From: Streptomyces monomycini
GTDB taxonomy: Bacteria > Actinomycetota > Actinomycetes > Streptomycetales > Streptomycetaceae
DNA: 64,000 nucleotides
Reading direction: 5' to 3'
NCBI RefSeq assembly: GCF_022271435.1
Contig: NZ_JAFIQY010000002.1
Span: 310,001-374,000, forward strand
Shown here piece after piece: positions 32,360-41,110 of this stretch; positions within the stretch are counted from its first letter, which is position 1, and the number at the start of each line of letters is the position of its first letter. The translations under genes were made by a program, and so were the position numbers. Under the pieces are notes generated by a model, which worked only from the letters and a program-made list of their open reading frames with translations, searched no databases and was not told the origin of the DNA.

Positions 32360-33522
32360 GCGGTCTCCCTCAGGTAGGTGGTGGTGGGGTGGGCTGCGGG
32401 GTGGCCGGCCAGCTTCAGAACCTTGGCGGCCAGCAGGTCGGCGGCGCGCGCGTGGGTGCCCGGGTCGGCGGCCTGGCCCATGGCCGCCAGCCGGGCGGGG
32501 TGGTCGAGCAGCGGGGTGACGAGCGTGTCCAGGCGTTCCGCGGTGGTCTCGGCGTCCGGCAGCAGGACGGCGGCGCCCGCGTCGGACAGCACCCGCGCGT
32601 TGTGGGTCTGGTGGTCGCCGGGCGCGTGCGGGTACGGGACCAGGACGGACGGCATCCCGATCGTCGCCAGCTCGGCGACGGTCGCCGAACCGGCCCGGCA
32701 CACCACGAGGTCGGCGGCGGCGTAGGCCAGATCCATCCGGTCCAGGTACGGGACGGCCTCGGCGACCGCCGCACCGCCCGTCGCGACCAGCCGCTCCCGG
32801 GTCTCCTCCAGGGCCGCGGGCCCGGTCTTGACCAGCAGCCGCAGATCCGTACGGGTCCGGTACCGGGCCGCGAGGCCGACCGCGGCCTCGGTGAGCCGCG
32901 CCGCGCCCAGGCTGCCGCCGTTGACGAGCAGCAGCCGGACGTCCTCCGGTATGCCCAGTTCACGGCGTGCCCGCTCCCGCAGCGCCGTACGGTCCAGGTT
33001 CGCCAGCGGCCCGACCAGCGGCATCCCGACCGTCTCGGCGCGCTCGCCGCCCGCCAGGTGCGCGCGGCTGCGGTCGAAGGCGAGCGCGATGTGCGGGGTG
33101 AGCCGGGCGGCGAACTTGTTGGCCCGGCCGGGCACCGCGTTGGACTCGTGGACCAGGCTGGGCAGCCCGGCCAGCCGCGCCCCGACGATGACCGGCGCGC
33201 TCGGGTAGCCGCCCATGCCCACCGCGACCTGGGCGTCCTGCTGACGCAGGATCGAGCGGCACTGGGCGCCCGATTTCAGCAGCGCGGCGGGCAGCAGATA
33301 GCGCTTGGCGCCGAGCGACGGGTCGAAGGGAATCATGTCCACGGTGTGCAGGCGGTATCCGGCCTGCGGGATGAGCCGCGTCTCCAGCCCGCGCTCCGTA
33401 CCGACGAAGGAGACCACCGCGTCGGGCACGGCCCGGCGCAGGGCGTCCGCGAGGGCGAGCCCGGGGTAGATGTGACCGCCGGTACCGCCCGCACCGATGA
33501 CGACTGAGAGTGGTGTGCGCAT
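32356..33522 (-). CDS. MurG-like UDP-GlcNAc:lipid glycosyltransferase paralogue
   Basis: 388 residues from ATG 33522. The N-terminal MurG signature is VVIGAGGTGGHIYPGLALADAL; then come the acceptor-side loop VGMGGYPSAPVIVGARLAGLPSLVHESNAVPGRANKFAARL and the donor-site region CRAGSATVAELATIGMPSVLVPYPHAPGDHQTHNARVL. MurG adds GlcNAc to lipid I in peptidoglycan synthesis. The housekeeping murG normally sits in the division/cell-wall cluster, so this is probably a second, specialised copy. It forms a two-gene operon with the LegB-like gene, divergent from a two-component system. Confidence 0.88.
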   Translation of the reverse strand: MRTPLSVVIGAGGTGGHIYPGLALADALRRAVPDAVVSFVGTERGLETRLIPQAGYRLHTVDMIPFDPSLGAKRYLLPAALLKSGAQCRSILRQQDAQVAVGMGGYPSAPVIVGARLAGLPSLVHESNAVPGRANKFAARLTPHIALAFDRSRAHLAGGERAETVGMPLVGPLANLDRTALRERARRELGIPEDVRLLLVNGGSLGAARLTEAAVGLAARYRTRTDLRLLVKTGPAALEETRERLVATGGAAVAEAVPYLDRMDLAYAAADLVVCRAGSATVAELATIGMPSVLVPYPHAPGDHQTHNARVLSDAGAAVLLPDAETTAERLDTLVTPLLDHPARLAAMGQAADPGTHARAADLLAAKVLKLAGHPAAHPTTTYLRETA

Positions 33523-33545
33523 GGCCGCCACGCTCGTCAAGCGCC

Positions 33546-33562
33546 CTAAGAAGGTTCTAAGA
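33546..33562. promoter_or_regulatory. Direct repeat CTAAGA-N5-CTAAGA, candidate regulator site
   Basis: CTAAGAAGGTTCTAAGA contains two identical 6-bp half-sites 11 bp apart (one helical turn), the pattern bound by OmpR-family regulators. It lies between the divergent MurG-like gene and the OmpR-type regulator, 18 nt before the latter's GTG, so autoregulation is plausible. Confidence 0.5.
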
Positions 33563-33579
33563 CGGAGGTTTGGCAGCCT

Positions 33580-34368
33580 GTGTGCATGCCGTCCTCGCCT
33601 GCACCGCACCCCGCGCCCCGGAGCGCCGCCCAGCAGCCCGCCGCCGCGTCCCCGCCGAAGATCCTCGTCGTGGACGACGAACCGGAGGTGCGGGCCGCCG
33701 TCGAGGACGGCCTCACCGTGGAGGGGTACGCGGTGCGCGGCGCCGCCGACGGGCTGGCCGCGCTCTCCGAGGTCGCCTCCTGGCAGCCGGACGCGATCGT
33801 GCTGGACGTGATGATGCCGGTGCTGGACGGCCTGGCGGTCTGCCGGCGGCTGCGCGCGCTGGACGACCGTACGCCGATCCTCGTGCTGACCGCGCTGGAC
33901 TCGGTCAGCGAGCGGGTGGACGGGCTGGACGCGGGCGCCGACGACTACCTCGTCAAACCGTTCGCGCTGGACGAGCTGGTCGCGCGGGTGCGGGCGCTGC
34001 TGCGCCGCGCGTCGGCCGGCGCCGCCGACGACACCTCGCTGGCCTTCGCCGACCTGGTCGTCGACCCGGTGACCCGCACCGGCCACCGGGGCGGGCGGCC
34101 GCTGGAGTTCAGCCGTACGGAGTGGGCCCTGTTGGAGCTGCTCCTGCTGCACCCCGGGCAGGTGATGCCGCGCGAGGTGATCCTGGAGCGGGTCTGGGGC
34201 CGCGACTTCGGCCCGGACTCCAATTCCCTCGCGGTGTACGTCGGTTACCTGCGCCGGAAGCTGGAGGCGGACGGCGAGTCCCGGCTGGTGCACACCGTGC
34301 ACGGCGTCGGCTACCGGCTGGACGAGCCGGACCAGCCGGGCCGGGGCGGCAGAGCGGGACGGGCGTGA
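33580..34368 (+). CDS. OmpR-family response regulator (MprA-like)
   Basis: 262 residues from GTG 33580 (GGAGG 11 nt upstream; ATG 33586 is also possible). A Pro/Ala-rich leader precedes the receiver domain: ILVVDDEPEV, phosphoacceptor D76 in AIVLDVMMPVLDG and conserved Lys in DDYLVKPFAL. The C-terminal winged helix (about 150-250) has LEFSRTEWALLELLLLHPGQV and VDPVTRTG, typical of OmpR/PhoB regulators. The stop overlaps the kinase GTG (GTGA). Confidence 0.93.
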   Translation: MCMPSSPAPHPAPRSAAQQPAAASPPKILVVDDEPEVRAAVEDGLTVEGYAVRGAADGLAALSEVASWQPDAIVLDVMMPVLDGLAVCRRLRALDDRTPILVLTALDSVSERVDGLDAGADDYLVKPFALDELVARVRALLRRASAGAADDTSLAFADLVVDPVTRTGHRGGRPLEFSRTEWALLELLLLHPGQVMPREVILERVWGRDFGPDSNSLAVYVGYLRRKLEADGESRLVHTVHGVGYRLDEPDQPGRGGRAGRA

Positions 34369-35762
34369 GCGGGCGGCGCGGCCTGGGCGCGCGCTGGCGG
34401 CGGCGCCGGCCGCTGCGGACCCGGCTGGCGATCGCCGCGTCCGCCGCAGTGGCTCTGGTGGCGGTCGGCATCTGCACGGCGGCGTTCTTCATCATCCGCT
34501 ACCAGATGACCCGGCAACTGGAACTGAACCTGGCCCAGACGGCAGCCCAGTACAGCGAGAAGTTCCGCTCGTGGGGCCCGACCGCGGGCGACGCGAACTG
34601 CCGTTTCCAGGCCGTGCCCTGTGTCCAGTCGGTCCCCGCCGACAAGTCCCGGGACCCGCGCGACCCTTACGCGCTGCCGGTCAGCGACGCCACCCGCGCG
34701 GTCGCCGCCGGCCGGCACGCGCCGTACTACGACGAGCTGACCGTGGCCGGTTACCCGGTGCGGAGGTACACCGTGCGGCTGCGCGGCAAGGACGAGGCAC
34801 TCCAGGTGGCGCTGCGCACGGACACCGTGCAGCGCGGCGTCCAGAAGGCCGCGGTGGCCCTGGCCGGAGTCGGCGGCGCCGGTGCCCTGCTGGCGGCCGG
34901 GCTCGGCTACTGGGTGTCGCGCACCGGCCTGGCCCCGGTCGCCCGGCTCACCGCCACCGCCGAGCGCATCGCCGCCACCCGCGACGCCCGGCACCGTATC
35001 GAACTGCCCGCCGGTCCGCCCGGCCGCGAGGACGAGGTCACCCGGCTCGCCGCCAGCTTCAACACCATGCTCGGCGAGCTGGAACAGTCGGTCACCGCGC
35101 AGCGCCGGCTGGTCGCGGACGCCTCCCACGAGCTGCGCACCCCGCTGACCGCGCTGCGCACCAACGCCGAACTGCTCGCCCGCGCCGACCGGCTGACCGA
35201 AGCCCAGCGCGACCGCGCGTCCGGCGCCCTGGGCCGCCAGCTGCGCGAGGTCACCACCCTCGTCAACGACCTGATCGAACTGGCCCGGGACGAGGAGCCG
35301 CAGCCGCTGGTGGAGCAGGTGCGCCCGGCGGCGCTGCTGGAGCACGCGGTGGAGGCGGCCCGTGGCCACTGGCCGGAGATCACGTTCACCGTACGGGCCG
35401 ACGCGGCGGCGACCGGGGTGACGGTCCCGGGCGTACCGGCGCGGCTGTCCCGGCTGCTGTCCAACCTCCTGGACAACGCGGCGAAGTTCTCGCCGCCCGG
35501 CGGCCCGGTCGAGACGGAACTGGCCGCCACCGCGGACGGCCTGGAGCTGACCGTCCGCGACCACGGCCCCGGCATCACGGCCGAGGACCTGCCGCACGTC
35601 TTCGACCGCTTCTACCGCGCCGAGACCGCCCGCGCGCTGCCCGGCTCCGGCCTCGGCCTGGCCATGGCCCGCCAGATCGCCCGCGCCCACCGGGCCGAAC
35701 TGACGGCCGCGCAGGCGCCGGGCGGCGGGGCGCTCTTCCGCCTCCGCTTCCCGGCGGGGTAG
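34365..35762 (+). CDS. Two-component sensor histidine kinase
   Basis: 465 residues from GTG 34365. Two membrane helices (LAIAASAAVALVAVGICTAAFFII and VALAGVGGAGALLAAGLGYWV) flank an extracellular sensor of about 115 residues that contains two Cys (NCRFQAVPCVQ). A HAMP linker follows, then the phosphoacceptor helix VADASHELRTPLTALRTNAELL and a HATPase domain (N box LSNLLDNAAKFS, G1 VRDHGPGI, G2 GSGLGLAMA). It forms a cognate pair with the upstream regulator. The signal is unknown; the two Cys could form a disulfide outside the cell. Confidence 0.93.
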   Translation: MSGRRGLGARWRRRRPLRTRLAIAASAAVALVAVGICTAAFFIIRYQMTRQLELNLAQTAAQYSEKFRSWGPTAGDANCRFQAVPCVQSVPADKSRDPRDPYALPVSDATRAVAAGRHAPYYDELTVAGYPVRRYTVRLRGKDEALQVALRTDTVQRGVQKAAVALAGVGGAGALLAAGLGYWVSRTGLAPVARLTATAERIAATRDARHRIELPAGPPGREDEVTRLAASFNTMLGELEQSVTAQRRLVADASHELRTPLTALRTNAELLARADRLTEAQRDRASGALGRQLREVTTLVNDLIELARDEEPQPLVEQVRPAALLEHAVEAARGHWPEITFTVRADAAATGVTVPGVPARLSRLLSNLLDNAAKFSPPGGPVETELAATADGLELTVRDHGPGITAEDLPHVFDRFYRAETARALPGSGLGLAMARQIARAHRAELTAAQAPGGGALFRLRFPAG

Positions 35763-35861
35763 GACAGGACCGTACGGGGTGGCGCACGGGAACGGCGTAC
35801 TACCCTGGGCCGGAATCACGGCCGGGTACGGGCCGAGCGGGCGGACCGGAGGGGGCGGGCG

Positions 35862-36365
35862 GTGAGCGGACGAGCACGCCGTGCGCTGCCGGGCTTCCTG
35901 CCGCGCGCGCTGGCCGGGCTGTGGGCCGTCCTGCTGGTCCTGGCCGGGACGTCCGGGACGGCGGGGGCCACGTCCGGCCCACTGCTGCCCGGCCCATCGG
36001 CTGTCACCCCCGCGAGTCCGGCAGCCACCCCATCCGGCCCCTTCGGCACCGCTTCCCAGCCAACGTCCGCCGCCGCGCCCCAGGTACTCACGGCACACAC
36101 CGCGCCCGGCCGTCCCCGGGCCGACGCCCGCACCGCCCCGGACCGGCCGGTGGCCCGCCAGACCGCCACCGCCCACATCCAGGCGGTCCTCCCCCACCCG
36201 CGCTTCCCCGGCCTCCCGGGCGCGCTGCCCTCCGCGTCCCCGGCGCCCCGCCACAGCCCGTTCGGGTACGGCGAGACCGTCGGCCCGCGCCAGGAACGGG
36301 CGCCGCCCTGGGCCCGGTACTCCCCGCGCAGCCCGCGCGGACCTCCCTTCGTACGGAGCAGCTGA
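35862..36365 (+). CDS. Hypothetical Pro/Ala-rich secreted protein
   Basis: 167 residues from GTG 35862, preceded by GGAGG. A basic N-terminus and hydrophobic stretch (LPRALAGLWAVLLVLAGTSGTAGA) look like a signal peptide. The remainder is low-complexity Pro/Ser/Ala-rich with no recognised domain. It lies between the kinase gene and secDF on the same strand. Codon bias of the frame is Streptomyces-like, but without homology support it may be poorly conserved. Confidence 0.5.
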   Translation: MSGRARRALPGFLPRALAGLWAVLLVLAGTSGTAGATSGPLLPGPSAVTPASPAATPSGPFGTASQPTSAAAPQVLTAHTAPGRPRADARTAPDRPVARQTATAHIQAVLPHPRFPGLPGALPSASPAPRHSPFGYGETVGPRQERAPPWARYSPRSPRGPPFVRSS

Positions 36366-36485
36366 CGCCCCAGGCGTACGGCGGCCCGCAGCACCGGCAT
36401 GCCCGGCGACGCCCCGACGCGCCGCCGCGGCCCGGTGCGCGCGGCCGGCCGGCGCCCCGCCTCCGTATCCCTGAAGGGGAGACCC

Positions 36486-38828
36486 ATGCCGTCCCGCGCT
36501 CCGTCGCGGCGGCCCTGGCGTGCGCTGATCGCGCTCGCCGTCGTCGCCGTGTCCCTGTTCTTCGCCCTGACCACCCCCGCCCGCCTCGGCCTCGATCTCC
36601 GTGGCGGCACCCAGATCGTCCTGGAGACGAAGGACTCGCCCACCGCCCGTGCCGACTCCGCCGCCACCGACCGGGCCCTGGAGGTACTGCGGCAGCGGAT
36701 CGACGCGCTCGGCGTCGCCGAACCGTCGCTGTCCCGCTCCGGCGAGAAACGCATCGTCGCCGAGCTGCCCGGCGTCCAGGACCCGAAACAGGCCGTCGAG
36801 GTCATCGGCCGCACCGCGCAGCTCACCTTCCACCCCGTGCTCGCCACCCTGCCGGACCCCAAGGGCACGCCGGAACTGAAGGCCAAGGACGACCGCACCC
36901 GCACCCTCGCCGACCCCGACACGCCCGGCCAGGCCCTGCGGCTCGGCCCGCCCGCGCTGACCGGCGAGGGCGTCAAGGACGCGGAGGCCGTCTTCGACCC
37001 GCAGGGCGGGCGCGGCTGGACCGTCGACCTGTCCTTCCGCGGCGCCGCCGCGGACGCCTGGGCGCGGGTCACCGGCCAGGCGGCGTGCGCGGCGCCCGGC
37101 GAGCCGGCCCGGCGGGTCGCGATCGTGCTGGACGACCGGGTGATCTCCGCCCCCGGCATGCAGCAGAGCGTGCCGTGCACGACCGGCATCGCGGGCGGCA
37201 ACGCCCAGATCACCGGCGGATTCAGCGACACCGAGGCCCGCGACCTGGCGGCCCTCGTCAAGGGCGGCGCCCTGCCGGTGCCCGTCGAGGTCGTCGAGCA
37301 GCGCACCGTCGGGCCCACGCTGGGCGCTGACGCGATCAAGGCCAGTGCCACCGCCGCCGTCATCGGCCTGCTGTGCACCGGCGTGTTCGTCATCGTCGTC
37401 TACCGGCTGCTGGGCGCGCTGGCCACGATCGCACTCGCCGCGTACGGACTGATCTCGTACGCCGTGCTCGTCGCCCTGGGCGCCACCCTCACCCTGCCCG
37501 GCCTCGCCGGTTTCGTCCTCGCGATCGGCATGGCGGTGGACGCCAACGTCCTGGTGTTCGAGCGGGCCAGGGAGGAGTACGCACGCCGCGCGGTCCGCTC
37601 CGGCGGCGACCTGCGGCGCCCGCTGCGCGAGGGCTTCGGCAAGGCGTGGAGCGCGATCCTCGACTCGAACGTCACGACGCTGCTCGCCGCGGGCCTGCTG
37701 TTCTTCTTCGCCACCGGACCGGTCAAGGGCTTCGGCGTCACGCTGTCCATCGGCGTACTGGCCTCGATGGTCTCCGCGCTGGTCATCACCCGGGTGCTGG
37801 CGGGCTGGGCGGTGCGCCGCGGGGCCGTACGGCGGCGGCCCGCGATCACCGGTATGGCGTCCGAGGGGCGGGTACGGCGGTGGCTGGCACGCCGTCAACC
37901 GCGGCTGATGCGGCGGCGCCGCACCTGGCTGGGCGTCGGCGCCGGCCTGCTGCTGCTCGCCGTCACCGGCATCGGCGTACGCGGCCTGGAGTTCGGCGTG
38001 GAGTTCACCGGCGGCCGGCTCGTCGAGTACAGCACCAGCCGTACGGTGGACGCCGAGACGGCGCGCGAGGCGGTCGCCGAGGCGGGCTTCCCGCGCGCGG
38101 TCGTCCAGGAGTCGGGCGACGGCGGGATCGCCGTACGGACCGAGCAGCTGACCGACGCCGAGCAGGACCGTATCCGCACGTCCCTCCAGAAGCCCGGCGG
38201 CACGGTCGAGGTCGAGCGGGACGAGAAGATCGGGCCCAGCATGGGCAGCGAGCTGCGCGGCAAGGCGCTGATCGCGCTGGGCATCGCGGTCGCCGCCCAG
38301 CTGATCTATCTGAGCGTCCGGTTCCGCTGGACGTTCGCGACGGCCGCGGTCCTGGCCATGGTGCAGGACGTGGTGCTGGTGGTGGGCCTGTTCGCCTGGC
38401 TCGGCAAACCGGTGGACAGCGTCTTCCTCGCGGCGCTGCTGACTGTCGTCGGCTACTCCGTCAACGACACGGTCGTGCTCTTCGACCGCGTACGGGAACT
38501 GCGGCGCGCCGCCAAGGGCGACCGGGCCGCGCGCGGCGCGGAAGGGCTCGCGCTCCTCGCCGACCGGGCGATCGTGCAGACCGTGCCCCGCACGGTGAAC
38601 ACCGGCATGGGCGCCCTGTTCGTCCTCGCCGCCCTCGCGGTGCTGGGCGGCGACTCGCTGGCCGACTTCTCCGTGGCGCTGCTCGCGGGCGTCCTGTTCG
38701 GCATCGCCTCGACGATCTTCACGGCCACCCCGGCCGCCGTCGTCCTGGAGAGCCGCCACCCGGGCCCGGAGGCACCCGCGGCCCGCCCGCGCGACAAGGC
38801 GAGCGCCGGAAACGGCGCGATGGTCTGA
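36486..38828 (+). CDS. secDF: SecDF fusion protein (protein export accessory)
   Basis: 780 residues from ATG 36486, with GGGGAGA upstream. The SecD half has an N-terminal helix, LGLDLRGGTQIVLE (motif D1), an extracellular P1 domain and helices with IGMAVDANVLVFERAREE and SNVTTLLAAGLLFFFATGPVKGFGVTL. The SecF half starts about residue 475, with FGVEFTGGRLVEY, VQDVVLVVGLFAWLG, VVGYSVNDTVVLFDR and NTGMGALFVLAALAVLGG. It uses the proton gradient to pull secreted proteins through SecYEG. Streptomyces also carry separate secD and secF genes; this fused copy is known there as an additional paralogue. Confidence 0.93.
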   Translation: MPSRAPSRRPWRALIALAVVAVSLFFALTTPARLGLDLRGGTQIVLETKDSPTARADSAATDRALEVLRQRIDALGVAEPSLSRSGEKRIVAELPGVQDPKQAVEVIGRTAQLTFHPVLATLPDPKGTPELKAKDDRTRTLADPDTPGQALRLGPPALTGEGVKDAEAVFDPQGGRGWTVDLSFRGAAADAWARVTGQAACAAPGEPARRVAIVLDDRVISAPGMQQSVPCTTGIAGGNAQITGGFSDTEARDLAALVKGGALPVPVEVVEQRTVGPTLGADAIKASATAAVIGLLCTGVFVIVVYRLLGALATIALAAYGLISYAVLVALGATLTLPGLAGFVLAIGMAVDANVLVFERAREEYARRAVRSGGDLRRPLREGFGKAWSAILDSNVTTLLAAGLLFFFATGPVKGFGVTLSIGVLASMVSALVITRVLAGWAVRRGAVRRRPAITGMASEGRVRRWLARRQPRLMRRRRTWLGVGAGLLLLAVTGIGVRGLEFGVEFTGGRLVEYSTSRTVDAETAREAVAEAGFPRAVVQESGDGGIAVRTEQLTDAEQDRIRTSLQKPGGTVEVERDEKIGPSMGSELRGKALIALGIAVAAQLIYLSVRFRWTFATAAVLAMVQDVVLVVGLFAWLGKPVDSVFLAALLTVVGYSVNDTVVLFDRVRELRRAAKGDRAARGAEGLALLADRAIVQTVPRTVNTGMGALFVLAALAVLGGDSLADFSVALLAGVLFGIASTIFTATPAAVVLESRHPGPEAPAARPRDKASAGNGAMV

Positions 38829-38835
38829 CACGGCA

Positions 38836-38869
38836 CCGGGGGCGGGGCCGCGCACGGCCCCGCCCCCGG
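38836..38869. terminator. Bidirectional terminator between secDF and icmA
   Basis: A perfect 15-bp stem (CCGGGGGCGGGGCCG / CGGCCCCGCCCCCGG) with a CGCA loop, between convergent genes. Confidence 0.85.
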
Positions 38870-38881
38870 CACGTACCGCCG

Positions 38882-40582
38882 TCAGAACCCCGCCGGCTCC
38901 GTGTACACGCCCCACTCCTCGCGCAGCACGTCGCAGATCTCGCCGAGCGTCGCCTCGGCCCGTACGGCCGCCAGCATCGGCTCGATCATGTTTCCGCCGC
39001 TGCGTGCGGCGTCCAGCATCGCCGCCAGCGACGAGCGCACCCGCGCGTCGTCCCGGGCCGCCTTGCGGTCCGCCAGGATCCGTACCTGGTCCCGCTCGAC
39101 CTCGTGGCTGACCCGGAGGATCTCCAGGTCACCGGTGACCGAGCCGTGGGCGCAGTTGACGCCGACGACCTTCTTCTCGCCCTTCTCCAGCGCCTGCTGG
39201 TAGCGGAAGGCGGACTCGGCGATCTCGCCGGTGAACCAGCCGTCCTCGATGCCCCGCAGGATGCCGGAGGTCATCGGACCGATGGGGTGCTGTCCGTTCG
39301 GGACGGCCCGGGCGCCCCGCTCCTTGATCTGCTCGAAGATCTTCTCCGCATCGGCCTCGATCCGGTCGGTCAGCGACTCGATGAACCACGAGCCGCCCAG
39401 CGGGTCGGCGACGTTGGCGACGCCGGTCTCCTCCATCAGCACCTGCTGCGTGCGCAGCGCGATCTCCGCGGCCTGCTCGCTGGGCAGGGCGAGGGTCTCG
39501 TCCAGCGCGTTGGTGTGCAGGGAGTTCGTCCCGCCGAGGACCGCGGCCAGCGCCTCGACGGCCGTCCGGACGACGTTGTTGTACGGCTGCTGGGCGGTCA
39601 GCGAGACACCGGCGGTCTGCGTGTGGAAGCGCAGCCACTGGGCCTTCTCGCTGGTCGCGCCGTACACGTCGCGCATCCAGCGGGCCCAGATGCGGCGGGC
39701 GGCCCGGAACTTCGCGATCTCCTCGAAGAAGTCCAGGTGGGCGTCGAAGAAGAAGGACAGGCCGGGCGCGAAGGTGTTCACGTCCAGGCCGCGGGAGAGG
39801 CCCAGCTCCACGTACCCGAAGCCGTCGGCGAGGGTGTACGCCAGCTCCTGCGCGGCCGTCGCACCCGCCTCGCGGATGTGGTAGCCGGAGACCGAGAGCG
39901 GCTTGTACGCGGGGATGCCGTGCGCGCAGTGCTCCATCAGGTCGCCGATCAGGCGCAGGTGGGGCTCGGGCGGGAAGAGCCACTCCTTCTGGGCGATGTA
40001 CTCCTTGAAGATGTCCGTCTGGAGCGTGCCGTTCAGCACGGCCGGGTCGACACCCTGGCGTTCGGCGGCGACCAGGTACATGCAGAAGACCGGGACGGCC
40101 GGGCCGGAGATCGTCATCGAGGTCGTGACGTCGCCGAGCGGGATGTCCTTGAACAGGACCTCCATGTCGGCGGCCGAGTCGATGGCGACACCGCAGTGGC
40201 CGACCTCACCGAGCGAACGCGGGTCGTCGGAGTCCCGCCCCATCAGCGTCGGCATGTCGAAGGCGACGGAGAGCCCGCCGCCCCCCGCCTTCAGGATCAT
40301 CTTGTACCGCTCGTTGGTCTGCTCGGCGTTGCCGAAGCCCGCGAACTGGCGGATGGTCCACGTACGGCCGCGGTAGCCGGTCGGGTACAGCCCGCGCGTG
40401 AAGGGGTACTCCCCCGGCCAGCCGATGCGCTCGAATCCCTCGACCGAGTCGCCGGGGCGGGGGCCGTACGCCGGTTCCACGCTGTCGCCGGAGAGCGTGG
40501 TGAAGTCCGCGTCCCGCTTACGGGCGGAGTCGTACCGGGCCTGCCAGCGACGGCGGCCCTCTTCGATCGCGTCAGCGTCCAT
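38882..40582 (-). CDS. icmA: Isobutyryl-CoA mutase large subunit
   Basis: 566 residues from ATG 40582, the same length I recall for IcmA of S. cinnamonensis; GTG 40588 would add two residues but conflicts with the leaderless promoter. It is a methylmalonyl-CoA-mutase-type TIM-barrel domain without the B12-binding domain, which is supplied by a separate small subunit (IcmB). Motifs: [80 protein letters not shown]. It interconverts isobutyryl-CoA and n-butyryl-CoA, linking valine breakdown to polyketide precursors. The B12-binding icmB is not in this window; a MeaB-type GTPase is encoded at 54278-55246. Confidence 0.93.
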   Translation of the reverse strand: MDADAIEEGRRRWQARYDSARKRDADFTTLSGDSVEPAYGPRPGDSVEGFERIGWPGEYPFTRGLYPTGYRGRTWTIRQFAGFGNAEQTNERYKMILKAGGGGLSVAFDMPTLMGRDSDDPRSLGEVGHCGVAIDSAADMEVLFKDIPLGDVTTSMTISGPAVPVFCMYLVAAERQGVDPAVLNGTLQTDIFKEYIAQKEWLFPPEPHLRLIGDLMEHCAHGIPAYKPLSVSGYHIREAGATAAQELAYTLADGFGYVELGLSRGLDVNTFAPGLSFFFDAHLDFFEEIAKFRAARRIWARWMRDVYGATSEKAQWLRFHTQTAGVSLTAQQPYNNVVRTAVEALAAVLGGTNSLHTNALDETLALPSEQAAEIALRTQQVLMEETGVANVADPLGGSWFIESLTDRIEADAEKIFEQIKERGARAVPNGQHPIGPMTSGILRGIEDGWFTGEIAESAFRYQQALEKGEKKVVGVNCAHGSVTGDLEILRVSHEVERDQVRILADRKAARDDARVRSSLAAMLDAARSGGNMIEPMLAAVRAEATLGEICDVLREEWGVYTEPAGF

Positions 40583-40619
40583 GCTCACAAATTTACTAGG
40601 ACGTCCTACTAATTGTCGA
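40583..40619 (-). promoter_or_regulatory. Leaderless icmA promoter with a palindromic operator in its spacer
   Basis: On the minus strand TCGACA (40619-40614) and TAAATT (40595-40590) form -35 and -10 elements 18 bp apart, and the ATG (40582) follows 7 nt after the -10. The spacer is filled by the palindrome TTAGTAGGACGTCCTAGTAA (40612-40593; perfect 12-bp core TAGGACGTCCTA, one mismatched pair outside it). A protein bound there would block RNA polymerase directly. The adjacent MarR gene is a candidate regulator. Confidence 0.65.
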
Positions 40620-40669
40620 TGGCTGACGGCCGGAAGTCGCCGGACGGCACCCGTCGGGCCCTACGCGAA

Positions 40670-40693
40670 GGCCGCCGGACGTACCCGGCGGCC
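40670..40693 (-). terminator. Terminator after DUF3817 gene
   Basis: A 9-bp stem (GGCCGCCGG / CCGGCGGCC) with a 6-nt loop, about 30 nt past the DUF3817 stop on the minus strand. Confidence 0.5.
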
Positions 40694-40724
40694 GTGCGAC
40701 GGCGTACGGCGTCCGTACGCTCCC

Positions 40725-41057
40725 TCAGACCTTCGCGGGCTGCGGCGTACCGTCCGCGACCAGCGGCTCGATCTCCCGGACGACCTTGCGCTCGACGAAG
40801 AAGGCAGCGGTCGGGATGGTGCCGGAGATCAGCACCCACAGCAGCTTGCCGAACTTCCACTTCGCCTTGGACCCCAGGTCGAAGGCGAAGACGAGGTAGA
40901 TGATGTAGAGCACGCCGTGGATCTGCGAGACCACGAGCGTGAGGTCCTTGCCCGTGTCGAAGCCGTACTTGGCCACCATGCAGGCGCACAGGACGAGGAG
41001 CATGACGGCGGTGACGTAGGCCATCACCCGGTATCGGGTCAGCACGCTGCGTTTCAT
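40725..41057 (-). CDS. DUF3817 integral membrane protein (first copy)
   Basis: 110 residues from ATG 41057. Three membrane helices with the DUF3817 pattern YRVMAYVTAVMLLVLCACMVAKYG, SQIHGVLYIIYLVFAFDLGSKAKWKFGKLLWVLISGTIPTAAFFVERKV. Function unknown. It lies 53 nt downstream of the MarR gene on the same strand and probably shares its transcript. A paralogue is encoded at 46001-46345. Confidence 0.88.
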   Translation of the reverse strand: MKRSVLTRYRVMAYVTAVMLLVLCACMVAKYGFDTGKDLTLVVSQIHGVLYIIYLVFAFDLGSKAKWKFGKLLWVLISGTIPTAAFFVERKVVREIEPLVADGTPQPAKV

Positions 41058-41110
41058 GCTCCGAGCGTAACCGCCCGTTCCGGGGCGATCTTCGCCGCCC
41101 CTACCACGGA

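Noticed and set aside
34311..38915. 1534-codon minus-strand frame opposite the kinase and secDF genes
   Set aside because: Spans several well-supported plus-strand genes and has low-complexity His/Gly/Arg composition.
40583..40588. GTG 40588 as the icmA start
   Set aside because: ATG 40582 lies 7 nt after the -10 box, as in leaderless genes, and gives the 566-residue length expected for IcmA.
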